DNA of 54,291 nucleotides, from contig WGMP01000005.1 of assembly GCA_016124975.1 (NCBI GenBank), forward strand, positions 1-54,291, given 5' to 3'. Position 1 is the first letter of the stretch. Every line of letters starts with the position of its first letter. The DNA is from Phycisphaera sp. (GTDB lineage: Bacteria; Planctomycetota; Phycisphaerae; Phycisphaerales; SM1A02). Below are positions 1-8,086 of this stretch, piece by piece. A program made the position numbers and the translations under genes. The notes under the pieces are model-generated. The model searched no databases, had not been told where the DNA came from, and saw only the letters and a list, made by a program, of their open reading frames with translations.

Positions 1-890
1 AACTCGATCGAGAACTCGACCGCGTCCTTCGAATCGAGCGCGATGGCCTCGGGCACGGGCTCGCCGCCGCGGGTCGCCGCCGCTGTTCCCGAGCCGTTGC
101 CCCAGTTGGCGAGAAGGGTGGTGAGGTCCGCGGCGTTCACGAGCCCGTCGCAGTTCAGGTCCGCAATCGGGTCGCATGACGCCGACGCTTCCGTGCACCA
201 TGCGCCGAGCAGGATCGCGAGATCGGACGCGCCCACCATGCCATCGCCGTCGAGGTCGCCCGAAAGCCCGCTCGGCACGGCGCGGAGCAGCACGGCGCGG
301 CGGACGGGATCTGTCCCGTCCGTCGGCGTGAACTCCGCCATGCCGACGGCGTCGCCTCGTGTGTTCACGCCGCGCAGGGCGCGGACAACGAACGAGGAGT
401 AGCCCTCGATCGGCGGCGTCGGGGACACCATCTGGTTGATGTCGGCCACGGCCCAGTTCGAGACCTGGTCGCCCTCCGCGAACCAGACGAGGCCGCGCAG
501 CGCGGGCAGGAACTCGAGGTGCCCTGCAGGCCTTTCGAAGCGAGCTCGGTCGAGATAGAAGAAGCCTTGGTACACGGGCACGGCTCCGACCTGCCTGTTC
601 ATCTGCCCGACCACGATGCCGCAGTCCGTGACCTCGTAGGCCATGTTGAACTCGTTGAAGGCCGTGACTTCGTCCGCCCCGAGCACCACCAGCTCGTAGT
701 GCGAGATCCCTCCGATTCCCCCATCGCCCGATTGTCCGAAGGCGGGCGCCGCGCCCGCGAGCGCGACCGCTGCAGCCAGCGCGCGCGCCGTCAGGCCGCG
801 GGCATCAGAGAGCCAGCGGCTGCCCTTGGTCCTTGGTCCTTGGTCCTTGGTCCTTGGTCCCATGCCGATCCTCGCCCGAGTCATTGCCAT
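1..890 (-). CDS. Secreted protein with dockerin-like calcium loops (partial, runs off left edge)
   Basis: The frame is open on the minus strand from 890 to the window edge, so the C-terminus is missing. A signal peptide is visible (hydrophobic stretch ALAAAVALAGAAPAFGQ) after an unusually long basic leader. The mature part has a GIVVGQ...GFFYLD segment resembling secreted HAF-type repeats. It is followed by two aspartate loops, DLDGDGMVGASDL..LLGAW and DLNCDGLVNAADL..LLANWG, the dockerin/EF-hand-like pair common at the end of planctomycete secreted proteins. In-frame ATGs occur at 890, 884 and 863; those at 890 and 863 each have AGGATCGG just upstream. A 7-bp tandem repeat lies inside the leader. 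Function is unknown; export and probable calcium binding are the supported statements. Confidence 0.72.
   Translation of the reverse strand, partial: MAMTRARIGMGPRTKDQGPRTKGSRWLSDARGLTARALAAAVALAGAAPAFGQSGDGGIGGISHYELVVLGADEVTAFNEFNMAYEVTDCGIVVGQMNRQVGAVPVYQGFFYLDRARFERPAGHLEFLPALRGLVWFAEGDQVSNWAVADINQMVSPTPPIEGYSSFVVRALRGVNTRGDAVGMAEFTPTDGTDPVRRAVLLRAVPSGLSGDLDGDGMVGASDLAILLGAWCTEASASCDPIADLNCDGLVNAADLTTLLANWGNGSGTAAATRGGEPVPEAIALDSKDAVEFSIE
824..858. repeat. Heptanucleotide tandem repeat, 5 copies of CCTTGGT
   Basis: Five perfect copies of a 7-bp unit (GGACCAA on the coding strand) lie within the first codons of the secreted-protein gene, just after its 863 start codon. Because 7 is not a multiple of three, gain or loss of one unit would shift the frame between start codon and signal peptide. 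Confidence 0.9.
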
Positions 891-924
891 CCGATCCTGC
901 CTTTCCCGGCTGAGCCGATGCCCC

Positions 925-952
925 AATCTACGCAAGATGAGGCGGGCATCAA
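925..952 (-). promoter_or_regulatory. Candidate sigma-70 promoter of the secreted protein gene
   Basis: On the minus strand TTGATG and TAGATT are separated by 16 bp, with the -10 box about 35 nt before the 890 start codon. This lies in the 291-bp gap (891-1181) between the secreted-protein gene and the DHH phosphoesterase gene. Apart from a small CCCC-TTCGC-GGGG hairpin near 990, nothing else was recognised in the gap. Confidence 0.35.
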
Positions 953-1181
953 GTCATTGACGGATAGATTCGCAAAATTGCTGGCGCCGCTCCCCTTCGC
1001 GGGGTGTTCGGTGCGTTCAGGGCGTTTGGACACTTAGGGTGGCGAGCGGCAAGTCGATTGGCGTGCGTGCACTTGACTTGATCGTGGCGGCTCGGCTGCG
1101 TCGGGCTGGTCGGCACACGGACCGTCAAGATCCCGTTGGATGGAGCACGGCAGGCCGCGCGGCCACGACGAGACGGGCCCC

Positions 1182-2213
1182 TCAGCGCTCGACCGCTGCG
1201 CGCACGCGGGCGACGACTTCGTCGAGCGTGCCCTTGAGCCGCGCGCCCGCGGCGTGAACATGTCCGCCGCCGCCGAACCTTGCGGCGAGTTCGTTGACAT
1301 CGATGAAGCCGCCGTCGGGCCCCGCGGGCTTCGAGCGGAAGCTCAGCTTCACGACGCCCGCCGCCGCGTCCTCGACCGCGAGCACCGAGGCGCGGACGAG
1401 CGCGATCTCCATGGGCATGTTCACGATGCCCGAGCCCTCCTCGATCGAGGCGCCCGTGGCTTCGAAGTCGGCGGTGGTGAGGCGCATCACGGCGATCGAG
1501 CCATCGCGCACGAACGCGAGGCTTGAGAGCGCGCAGCCCTGGAGCTTGACGCGCGCGGCGCTGCTCGACTGCTCGATGAGCTGGTACATCGCGTCCTTGT
1601 CGACGCCCGCCTCGACGAGCCGCGCGGCGAGCGCGAACTCCGCGGCGCGCGCGTTCGAGAAGCGGAACCAGCCCGTGTCGGTCGCGAGGCCGAGGTAGAG
1701 CGCCTCGGCGATCGACCCGCGGCCGCGGGCGTCGCCGCCGTGGGAGAGCGGAACGCCGAGCGCATCGACGAGGTCGACAAGAAGCGCCGTGCACGAGCCG
1801 CGGCGGACCTCGACGACGCGCTCGGAGGCGACCTCGTCGCCGCGCGCATGGTGGTCGAGGCCGACGACATTGGGCGCCATGGCGCGAAGCCACGGCGCAA
1901 GGATCTCAAGCTGCGCCCACGCGCCCGTGTCGACGACGACTGCGAGGTCGAACGCGCCGTGCGGCATGGTCGGGTTGCGCGGCTCGACGAGGACCACGGG
2001 GTCGTCCCCCGCGAACGAGAGGAGGTTCCCCTCGCAAGGCCCGACGAGCCACCCCTCCGCAGCGACGCCGACCGCGCGCGCGGCGCGGACCACGGCGAGC
2101 ACGGAACCCATCGCGTCGCCGTCCGGCTTCTGATGGGTGGTCACGAGGACGCGCTTCGCCGAGCGGATCCGTTCGGCGAGGGCCGCGATGGTCGTGTTGG
2201 TTGCGTAGGCCAT
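1182..2213 (-). CDS. nrnA: DHH-family phosphoesterase, NrnA-like (oligoribonuclease / pAp phosphatase)
   Basis: This 343-residue protein has the DHH-DHHA1 architecture. Metal-binding motifs are seen as THQKPDGDAMGS near residue 27, a VVVDTG segment, and LDHHARGD in mid-protein. The C-terminal DHHA1 domain carries GGGGHVHAAGA. NrnA proteins degrade very short RNAs and dephosphorylate 3'-phosphoadenosine 5'-phosphate in the cytoplasm using manganese; the exact substrate cannot be read from sequence. The ATG at 2213 has AGGGG about 8 nt upstream. It follows ribF by 33 bp on the same strand, an arrangement familiar from the rbfA-nrnA-truB-ribF neighbourhood of other bacteria, so the two are probably co-transcribed. 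Confidence 0.88.
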   Translation of the reverse strand: MAYATNTTIAALAERIRSAKRVLVTTHQKPDGDAMGSVLAVVRAARAVGVAAEGWLVGPCEGNLLSFAGDDPVVLVEPRNPTMPHGAFDLAVVVDTGAWAQLEILAPWLRAMAPNVVGLDHHARGDEVASERVVEVRRGSCTALLVDLVDALGVPLSHGGDARGRGSIAEALYLGLATDTGWFRFSNARAAEFALAARLVEAGVDKDAMYQLIEQSSSAARVKLQGCALSSLAFVRDGSIAVMRLTTADFEATGASIEEGSGIVNMPMEIALVRASVLAVEDAAAGVVKLSFRSKPAGPDGGFIDVNELAARFGGGGHVHAAGARLKGTLDEVVARVRAAVER

Positions 2214-2246
2214 GGTGCTGCCCCTGCGCGGGGCGAAGGGGCAATC

Positions 2247-3194
2247 CTAGCGAACCGCCGTCGATGGCGGCTCTACGGCCGCATCGCCCCCCGCCGCCGC
2301 CAGAATCGCGGCGCGGTCCCGCTCCATCTGCGCGAGAAGCGCCGCGAGGCCGTCGAACCGCGCCTGCGGCCTGATGAACGAGAGGAACTCGAGGCGCAGC
2401 GACAGCCCGTAAAGGTCGGGGGCGAGCGGAAGCGCGGCGCCGTCCGGCCCGAGGAGCGTGGCCTCGCAGGTGCGCGGGCTCTCGCCGAAGGTCGGCTTGG
2501 TGCCGATCGAGATGGCGGCGATGGCGCGCGTTCCGTCGGGCAGCGCGGCGCGCCCCGCGTAGACCCCGTCCGCGGGCAGGATGCGGCCGCGCGCGTCGAT
2601 GTTCATCGTGGGCCAGCCGATCGTGCGGCCACGCTGGTCGCCGCGCACGGTCGGGCAGGTGAGGCTGTAGGCGCGGCCGAAGACGATTGCGGCGTCGGCG
2701 ACGCGCCCTTCCGCGAGGAGGCCTCGCGCCACGGAGCTGCGCGCCTCCGTCTCCGTGCCGTCCGAGAGGGTCACCACGCGGGGCGACGCCTCAACCACCG
2801 CGAAACCGTCGCGGGCGCCGAGCGCGCGAAGGGTCGCGAGATCGCCGCTGCGGCCCTTGCCAAACCGGAAGTCGGGCCCTTCGATGACGAGATCGAACGG
2901 AAGCATGCCGCGGAGGCGGGAAATGAAGGCCTCCGGCGAGAGTCCGAGAAGTTCTGGCGTCGGCTCCAGTTCGATGACGCGCTCCACCCCGCAGGTCGAG
3001 CGCAGGAGGGCCTCCCGCTCGGCGCGTGGGGTCAGGCGCCCCATCGGGATCTCGGGCCGGAGCACGGCGGCGGGCAGCGGCTCGAAGGTGACGGCCGCCA
3101 GCGTCGCCCGAGGCGACACGCTCCGCGCCGTCTCGAAGAGATGACGGTGTCCGCAATGAACGCCGTCGAAGTTGCCGATGACCACTGCCTGCAT
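2247..3194 (-). CDS. ribF: Bifunctional riboflavin kinase / FAD synthetase
   Basis: RibF makes FMN from riboflavin and then FAD. The protein is 315 residues, normal for the family. It opens with MQAVVIGNFDGVHCGH, the nucleotidyltransferase signature of the FAD synthetase half, followed by the GPDFRFGKGRSGD motif near residue 105. The C-terminal riboflavin kinase half shows GRTIGWPTMNI and GVYAG motifs. The ATG at 3194 is preceded by GGAAGGGG, a good ribosome binding site. A TACAAT hexamer on the same strand at 3252-3257 could be its -10 box. The gene is divergent from gdh (87 bp between starts) and leads a likely operon with nrnA. The much longer open frame upstream on this strand is only the antisense of gdh. 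Confidence 0.95.
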   Translation of the reverse strand: MQAVVIGNFDGVHCGHRHLFETARSVSPRATLAAVTFEPLPAAVLRPEIPMGRLTPRAEREALLRSTCGVERVIELEPTPELLGLSPEAFISRLRGMLPFDLVIEGPDFRFGKGRSGDLATLRALGARDGFAVVEASPRVVTLSDGTETEARSSVARGLLAEGRVADAAIVFGRAYSLTCPTVRGDQRGRTIGWPTMNIDARGRILPADGVYAGRAALPDGTRAIAAISIGTKPTFGESPRTCEATLLGPDGAALPLAPDLYGLSLRLEFLSFIRPQARFDGLAALLAQMERDRAAILAAAGGDAAVEPPSTAVR

Positions 3195-3281
3195 GGGACC
3201 CCTTCCGTCGCGGCCGTCGAGCCGACGGGCGAGGTATCCTGTGAGATTCCCATTGTAGAGATCTTCCGAGAGGCTCCCGAC

Positions 3282-6227
3282 ATGTCGACCGCGTCTTCCA
3301 GCTCTCATTCCGCCGCCGCACCCGCCAGCCACGAGGCGCCCGCGTTGATCGAGGAGCTCGCGGGCGGATTCAGGGAGACGGCCGAGGGCGTCGTGCCCTG
3401 GTTCGTGTCGCAGATGCCGCCGAGCTATTTCCAGGACACCGACCGCGCGAGCCAGCTGGCGCATCTCCGCGCCATCATCGCGGCGAAGGCCTCGGGCCGG
3501 CCGATCGACCTCACGCTGAAGAGCGAGGATGCCCGCCAGCTCACGCTCATCCGCAGCGACAACTACCCGGGCATCCTCGCCGAGCTCGTCGCGCAGCTCC
3601 CGCTCGACCGCTCGCTGCGCGCGGCCAAGATCCACTCGAGCTTCGACGGAACGCTCGTCCTCGACACCTTCGTCTTCGGCGACCCCGAGCCCTTCGACAG
3701 CCGCGACCCGCGCCAGGCCGCGAAGCTCGCCGACACGATCCGCTACGCCAGGGAGAACGGCCTCGAGTGGACGCCCGACCAGATCTCCGCCTACTTCGCG
3801 GGCTGCTCGGCGGAGTATGTCCTCACCTGCACCCCGCTTCGCATCGCGGCGCACTGGCGGCTCTACAGCAAGGTCAGCGGCACCGACGGCGCGATCATCG
3901 AGCTCGAGCGCGAGTCGCACCCGACGATGAGCCGCATCGTGGTCGTCGTCGAGAACGCGCGCACGCGCACCATGCTCGAGCGGACGGCCACGATCCTCGC
4001 GCGACATGATGTCTCGATCCACCGCGCCCACCTCGACATCGTGCGCGACGGCAAGGGCGGCTCCGTCACCTTCGTCGGCTTCGTCGTGCAGGGCGCGGAT
4101 GGCAAGGCCGTCGTCGCCGACGGCGCCGCGTGGAAGGGCGTCCAGCGCGACCTTCGCCGCATCAAGTGGGTCGACGACAAGGCGCTCGCGCTCGCGAGCC
4201 GCCACGACGCGCTCGAGATCGACCACGCCGAGGCGCTCGTCGCCCTCTGCAACCTGTCGCACCAGGTCCTGTCGCCGAAGAACCGCTTCCTGTGGACGCG
4301 CGAGCGCATCCAGTCGCTGGCGGAGGAGTCTCTCCCCGTGTCGGTGAAGGTGGTGGCGCTCCTCCTCGCGCGCTTCAACCCCGACCGCCCGCTCTCCGAC
4401 GCCGAGTTTGCGGCCGAGCGCGCCAAGGTGGAGGCCGAGATCACGAGGCAGCCAACCGAGATGCACCGCACGGTGCTCACGCACATGCTCGAGGGCGTCG
4501 CCGCCACGCTGCGCACGAACTACTACCTTCCCGACCGCTTCGCGCTCTGCCTGCGCATCGATCCGTCGTACCTCGCGAACCCCGAGCGGCCGGAGCTCCC
4601 CTATGCGACCTTCTTCGTGCATGGCCGCGAGTTCGACGGCTTCCACAACCGCTTCCAGGACATCGCCCGCGGCGGCCTGCGCGTGATCCGCACGCAGAAC
4701 TCCGCGCAGCACACGCGCGAGAGCGAGCGCCTCTTCGACGAGGTCTACGGCCTCTCGTGGGCGCAGCAGCTGAAGAACAAGGACATTCCCGAGGGCGGCG
4801 CCAAGGCCGCGATCCTGCTCGAGCCGCACGCCACGGTCGACCGCTGCGTGAAGGCGTTCGTCGACTCGATCCTCGACCTGATCGTGCAGACGCCGGAGAC
4901 GAAGAGGCTCGTCGTCGATCGATTCGGCCGCGAGGAGCTCATCTACCTCGGGCCTGACGAGAACATCACCCCCGCCCACATCGTGTGGATCGTCGAGCGC
5001 GCGTGGCGACGCGGCTACTCGCTGCCCACCGCGTTCATGAGCTCGAAGCCCGGCGCTGGCATCAACCACAAGGTCTACGGCGTCACGAGCGAAGGCGTGA
5101 ATGTCTTCCTCGATGTGGCGCTCCGCTCGCGCGGCATCGACCCGCGCACGCAGCGCTTCACCGTGAAGATCACGGGCGGCCCCGACGGCGACGTGGCGGG
5201 CAACATGATGCGCATTCTCGACCGCGACTACGGCAAGAACGCCGTGATCGTCGGCGTCGGCGACGGCTCGGGCTGCGGCGAGGACCCCGAGGGACTCGAC
5301 CATGCCGAGCTCCTGCGCCTCTTCAAGGAGGGGCTGCCCATCGCGAGCTTCGACAGGAAGAAGCTCTCGCCGAAGGGTCGCATCGTGTCGGTCGACGAGC
5401 CTGACGGCGCGGCGCTCCGCAACACGCTGCACAACCGCCTCGTGACCGATGCGTTCGTCCCGGGCGGCGGGCGCCCCGCCACGATCCACGAGGGCAACTG
5501 GCAGGAGTTCCTCACCGCGGACGGAAAGCCGAGCGCGACGGTGATCTCGGAGGGCGCGAACCTCTTCATCACGCCCGGCGCGCGCGAGGAGATCGCCAAG
5601 CGCGGCGCGACGGTCATCAAGGACTCGTCCGCCAACAAGTGCGGCGTGATCTGCTCGAGCTACGAGATCAGCGCGTGCATGGTGCTCACCGACGAGGAGT
5701 TCCTCTCGATCAAGGACACCTATGTGTCGCAGGTGCTCGAGCGGCTGCGCGAGCTCGCGCGCGTCGAGGCAGAGTTCCTCATGCGCGCCGCGAAGACGAT
5801 GACGAGCCTGTCGCTGCCGAAGATCTCGGTCGAGCTCTCGAAGGTCATCAACACGAGCGCGGCGGCGATCGCCGCGGGCGTCCCGAACTGGCCCGCGGAG
5901 GACCGCGAGCTCGCCAAGCAGATGATCCGCGACCACCTGCCGCGGGTCCTCTTCGAGTTCGCGGGCGAGCGCGTGTGGACGAAGCTGCCGCAGTCGTACC
6001 AGACCTGGATCATCGCGAACCGCCTCGCGAGCTCGATCGCCTATCGCGAGGGCCTCGACTTCTTCGAGGGCTCCTCGCCCGCGGAGATCGCGGATGTCGC
6101 GCGGCGCTACATGAAGAGCGACCTCGCGAACCGCGAGATCGTGTCGAAGGTGCGCGCGTCGAACCTCGCGGACAAGGAGCACATCGCATCGCTCCTCGAG
6201 CGCGGCGGAGCCCGCGCGGGCATCTGA
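3282..6227 (+). CDS. gdh: NAD-specific glutamate dehydrogenase, large type
   Basis: This 981-residue enzyme should oxidatively deaminate glutamate to 2-oxoglutarate and ammonia with NAD. It belongs to the large-subunit NAD-GDH class rather than the 450-residue hexameric class, but is much shorter than the roughly 1600-residue proteobacterial form. Seen in sequence: an ACT-like regulatory segment around residues 220-275, the substrate loop RGGLRVI, the catalytic-lysine motif EGGAKAA (Lys about 508), a KPGAGINHK segment, and the NAD-binding GGPDGDVAGN motif near residue 632. The ATG at 3282 follows a GAGAGG site; the reading frame extends far upstream but only as antisense of ribF. A TATCCT hexamer at 3235-3240 is a possible -10 box. 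The last nine codons and the stop form the first copy of a 31-bp tandem repeat. Confidence 0.93.
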   Translation: MSTASSSSHSAAAPASHEAPALIEELAGGFRETAEGVVPWFVSQMPPSYFQDTDRASQLAHLRAIIAAKASGRPIDLTLKSEDARQLTLIRSDNYPGILAELVAQLPLDRSLRAAKIHSSFDGTLVLDTFVFGDPEPFDSRDPRQAAKLADTIRYARENGLEWTPDQISAYFAGCSAEYVLTCTPLRIAAHWRLYSKVSGTDGAIIELERESHPTMSRIVVVVENARTRTMLERTATILARHDVSIHRAHLDIVRDGKGGSVTFVGFVVQGADGKAVVADGAAWKGVQRDLRRIKWVDDKALALASRHDALEIDHAEALVALCNLSHQVLSPKNRFLWTRERIQSLAEESLPVSVKVVALLLARFNPDRPLSDAEFAAERAKVEAEITRQPTEMHRTVLTHMLEGVAATLRTNYYLPDRFALCLRIDPSYLANPERPELPYATFFVHGREFDGFHNRFQDIARGGLRVIRTQNSAQHTRESERLFDEVYGLSWAQQLKNKDIPEGGAKAAILLEPHATVDRCVKAFVDSILDLIVQTPETKRLVVDRFGREELIYLGPDENITPAHIVWIVERAWRRGYSLPTAFMSSKPGAGINHKVYGVTSEGVNVFLDVALRSRGIDPRTQRFTVKITGGPDGDVAGNMMRILDRDYGKNAVIVGVGDGSGCGEDPEGLDHAELLRLFKEGLPIASFDRKKLSPKGRIVSVDEPDGAALRNTLHNRLVTDAFVPGGGRPATIHEGNWQEFLTADGKPSATVISEGANLFITPGAREEIAKRGATVIKDSSANKCGVICSSYEISACMVLTDEEFLSIKDTYVSQVLERLRELARVEAEFLMRAAKTMTSLSLPKISVELSKVINTSAAAIAAGVPNWPAEDRELAKQMIRDHLPRVLFEFAGERVWTKLPQSYQTWIIANRLASSIAYREGLDFFEGSSPAEIADVARRYMKSDLANREIVSKVRASNLADKEHIASLLERGGARAGI

Positions 6228-6335
6228 CGAGCGCGGCGGAGCCCGCGCGGGCATCTGACGAGCGCGGCGGAGCCCGCGCGGGCATCTGACGAGCGCGGCG
6301 GAGCCCGCGCGGGCATCTGACGAGCGCGGCGGAGC
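6198..6335. repeat. 31-bp tandem repeat spanning the gdh stop codon (4.4 copies)
   Basis: The unit starts GAGCGCGGCGGAGCCC and ends GGGCATCTGAC. Copies lie at 6198-6228, 6229-6259, 6260-6290 and 6291-6321, with a partial copy to 6335. The first copy is the coding end of gdh (residues ERGGARAGI and the TGA), so the coding terminus plus stop has been amplified into the 3' region. The full copies are essentially identical. Confidence 0.95.
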
Positions 6336-6346
6336 GACGAAGTTCA

Positions 6347-6692
6347 TCGCGCGACACGAGAGTCAGGGGTGCCCGCATGCTTCAGCATGCGGAACGGATG
6401 ATGTCAGCCGTCGACTCCGACGGTTGTCGTTCAGCAGACTGAAGTCTGCTGGCACACTTGGTTGGGGACTCCGACGATCTGAATGGTGCGACACGCAAAT
6501 CCGGGGTGCCCGTGGACTTCAGTCCGCGGAACGGATGATGTCAGCCGTCGACTCCGACGGTTGTCGTTCAGCAGACTGAAGTCTGCTGGCACACTTGCTT
6601 GGGGACTCCGACGATCTGAACCGTGCGATACGAGAATCAGGGGTGCCCGCATGCTTCAGCATGCGGAACGGATGATGTCAGCCGTCGACTCC
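6347..6692. repeat. 137-bp intergenic tandem repeat with paired palindromes (2.5 copies)
   Basis: Units start at 6366, 6503 and 6640 (each at GGGGTGCCC); the third is cut short at the end of the next gene. Each full unit has two hairpins: CCGCATGC-TTCA-GCATGCGG (6373-6392) and CAGCAGAC-TGAA-GTCTGCTG (6432-6451). In the middle copy the first hairpin is CCGTGGAC-TTCA-GTCCGCGG (6510-6529), so both arms changed and pairing is kept with one G-T wobble. The block fills most of the 473-bp gene-free stretch after gdh. No open frame or transposase was seen in it. Confidence 0.92.
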
Positions 6693-6700
6693 ACCCCCCG

Positions 6701-8083
6701 CTACCGCTCGACGCGTGCGCGCAGCATCGTGCGCAGCGTCTCGTACTCGCGAACAAGCAGCGTCTCGCGGCCGAAGATGCGCGCGTCCTCGATGAGGCGC
6801 GGCTGGTCGAGCGTCTCGAGCGCGGCCTTCGTCGAACCGAGCTGGTCGAGCGCGCGGGCGAGCCACACCGCGCCCTCGAGCCGCTCGCGGAAGCGCGTTT
6901 CGTCGCGCGCGTGGTAGCGCACCGCGTGTCCGAGCACCTCGAGCGCGAGCGCGGGGCGGCCGAGCTGGACGAGCACACGGCCGAGCGCGAGGCGCTCCTC
7001 CATCACGGCGCGCTCGTCGGCCGCGAGGAGCGACACGATGAGCGACCGCACCTCGAGCTCGAGCGCGTCGCCGAAGGGCGCGGCCTCGGCGAGGATCGCA
7101 GCGGACTGCCGAAGCTGCGCGAGCGCCTCCTCGCGACGCCCGAGGTCGAGGTTCGCACGCGCAAGCTCGTGGAGCGCGGCCGCCTCGTCGTGGCGCGCAC
7201 CCGCAGTTGCGAACAGCGCCCGCGATTCCGAGTGAAGCTCCGCCGCGCGACTCGCATCGCCGTCGAGCTGCGCGAGCCGCCCGAGGATCGAGAGCGCCTC
7301 AGCGAGCGGGCGTCCGCCCTCCGCGCGCGCGATCTCGGCCGCGCGCGTGGCGGCCACGCGCGCGTTCTCGCGAAGCGTCGCACGCGCGGGCTCGTCGAGC
7401 GCGGGAATGGCCTGGTAGGCGAAGCACATCGCCGCGACCGCGCGCAGCGCGCGCGCGATCTCGGCGGAATCGGGGCGATACGCCTCCTGCGCGTCGCGGA
7501 GATACGCCTTCGCGAAGTCGAAGTCGGCGCGCACGGCGTCGCCGTCGCGCGCGCGGACATCGTTCGACATCGCCCGCACGGCGGCGCCGACGAGCGCGAG
7601 ATGCTCCTCGCGGGAAAGCCGCGTCTTGAGCTGCGCCAGCACCTCGCCGCGGAGCAGCTGATGGATCGCAGGCGCCGCGAACGCGTCGGTGCCGCCTGCG
7701 GCGATCTCGACCACGCCGCGGAGAAGCGCCGTCGCAGCACGCGACTCGGAAAGTTGTGATTCGTGTGCGCGCGCGGCGGCCTCCGCGGCCTCGGCCACAC
7801 GCGCCGCAAGCGCCGCAGCGTCCTCGGCGCGCGCGGCGAGTTCGGTCGCGAGCCGCTCGGCCTCGTCTCGCGCGGCGATGGCCTGCGCGCGCTCTGCCTC
7901 GGCCTTGCCGCGGGCGACCTCCGCGTCGCTCGCGCGGCTCTCCGCACGCATCGCGTAGATGCCCGCACCGATCGCCGCGCCGACCAAGAGCGTCGCGCCG
8001 AGGACCGCGAGCACGCGCCCCGTGCGCCGCGGCCTTCCCGAATCAAAACCTTCGAACAGCGCTTGCGCTTCCTCAGGCCGCAT
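6701..8083 (-). CDS. Membrane-anchored coiled-coil / TPR protein, like the sensor half of planctomycete Ser/Thr kinases
   Basis: This 460-residue protein has a short basic N-terminus, one transmembrane segment at about residues 23-44, an alanine/arginine/glutamate coiled coil at about 50-120, then helical TPR-like repeats to the end (for example ARANLDLGRREEALAQLRQS). The layout matches the part of planctomycete Pkn-type kinases that follows the kinase domain, but no kinase domain is present here or next door. It starts 3 bp after the stop of the upstream sugar-isomerase-like gene, so they share an operon. Role unknown; a protein-interaction or signalling role is inference. Downstream lies the 137-bp repeat block. 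Confidence 0.68.
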   Translation of the reverse strand: MRPEEAQALFEGFDSGRPRRTGRVLAVLGATLLVGAAIGAGIYAMRAESRASDAEVARGKAEAERAQAIAARDEAERLATELAARAEDAAALAARVAEAAEAAARAHESQLSESRAATALLRGVVEIAAGGTDAFAAPAIHQLLRGEVLAQLKTRLSREEHLALVGAAVRAMSNDVRARDGDAVRADFDFAKAYLRDAQEAYRPDSAEIARALRAVAAMCFAYQAIPALDEPARATLRENARVAATRAAEIARAEGGRPLAEALSILGRLAQLDGDASRAAELHSESRALFATAGARHDEAAALHELARANLDLGRREEALAQLRQSAAILAEAAPFGDALELEVRSLIVSLLAADERAVMEERLALGRVLVQLGRPALALEVLGHAVRYHARDETRFRERLEGAVWLARALDQLGSTKAALETLDQPRLIEDARIFGRETLLVREYETLRTMLRARVER

Positions 8084-8086
8084 GGG

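Noticed and set aside
1740-3281. N-terminal extension of the glutamate dehydrogenase frame by 514 codons
   Set aside because: The extension is antisense to nrnA and ribF, both clear genes, and has no family similarity. The sequence becomes GDH-like only after 3282.
3195-6347. Long minus-strand frame joined to ribF
   Set aside because: It mirrors the gdh coding sequence; such antisense frames stay open because of the extreme third-position GC bias.
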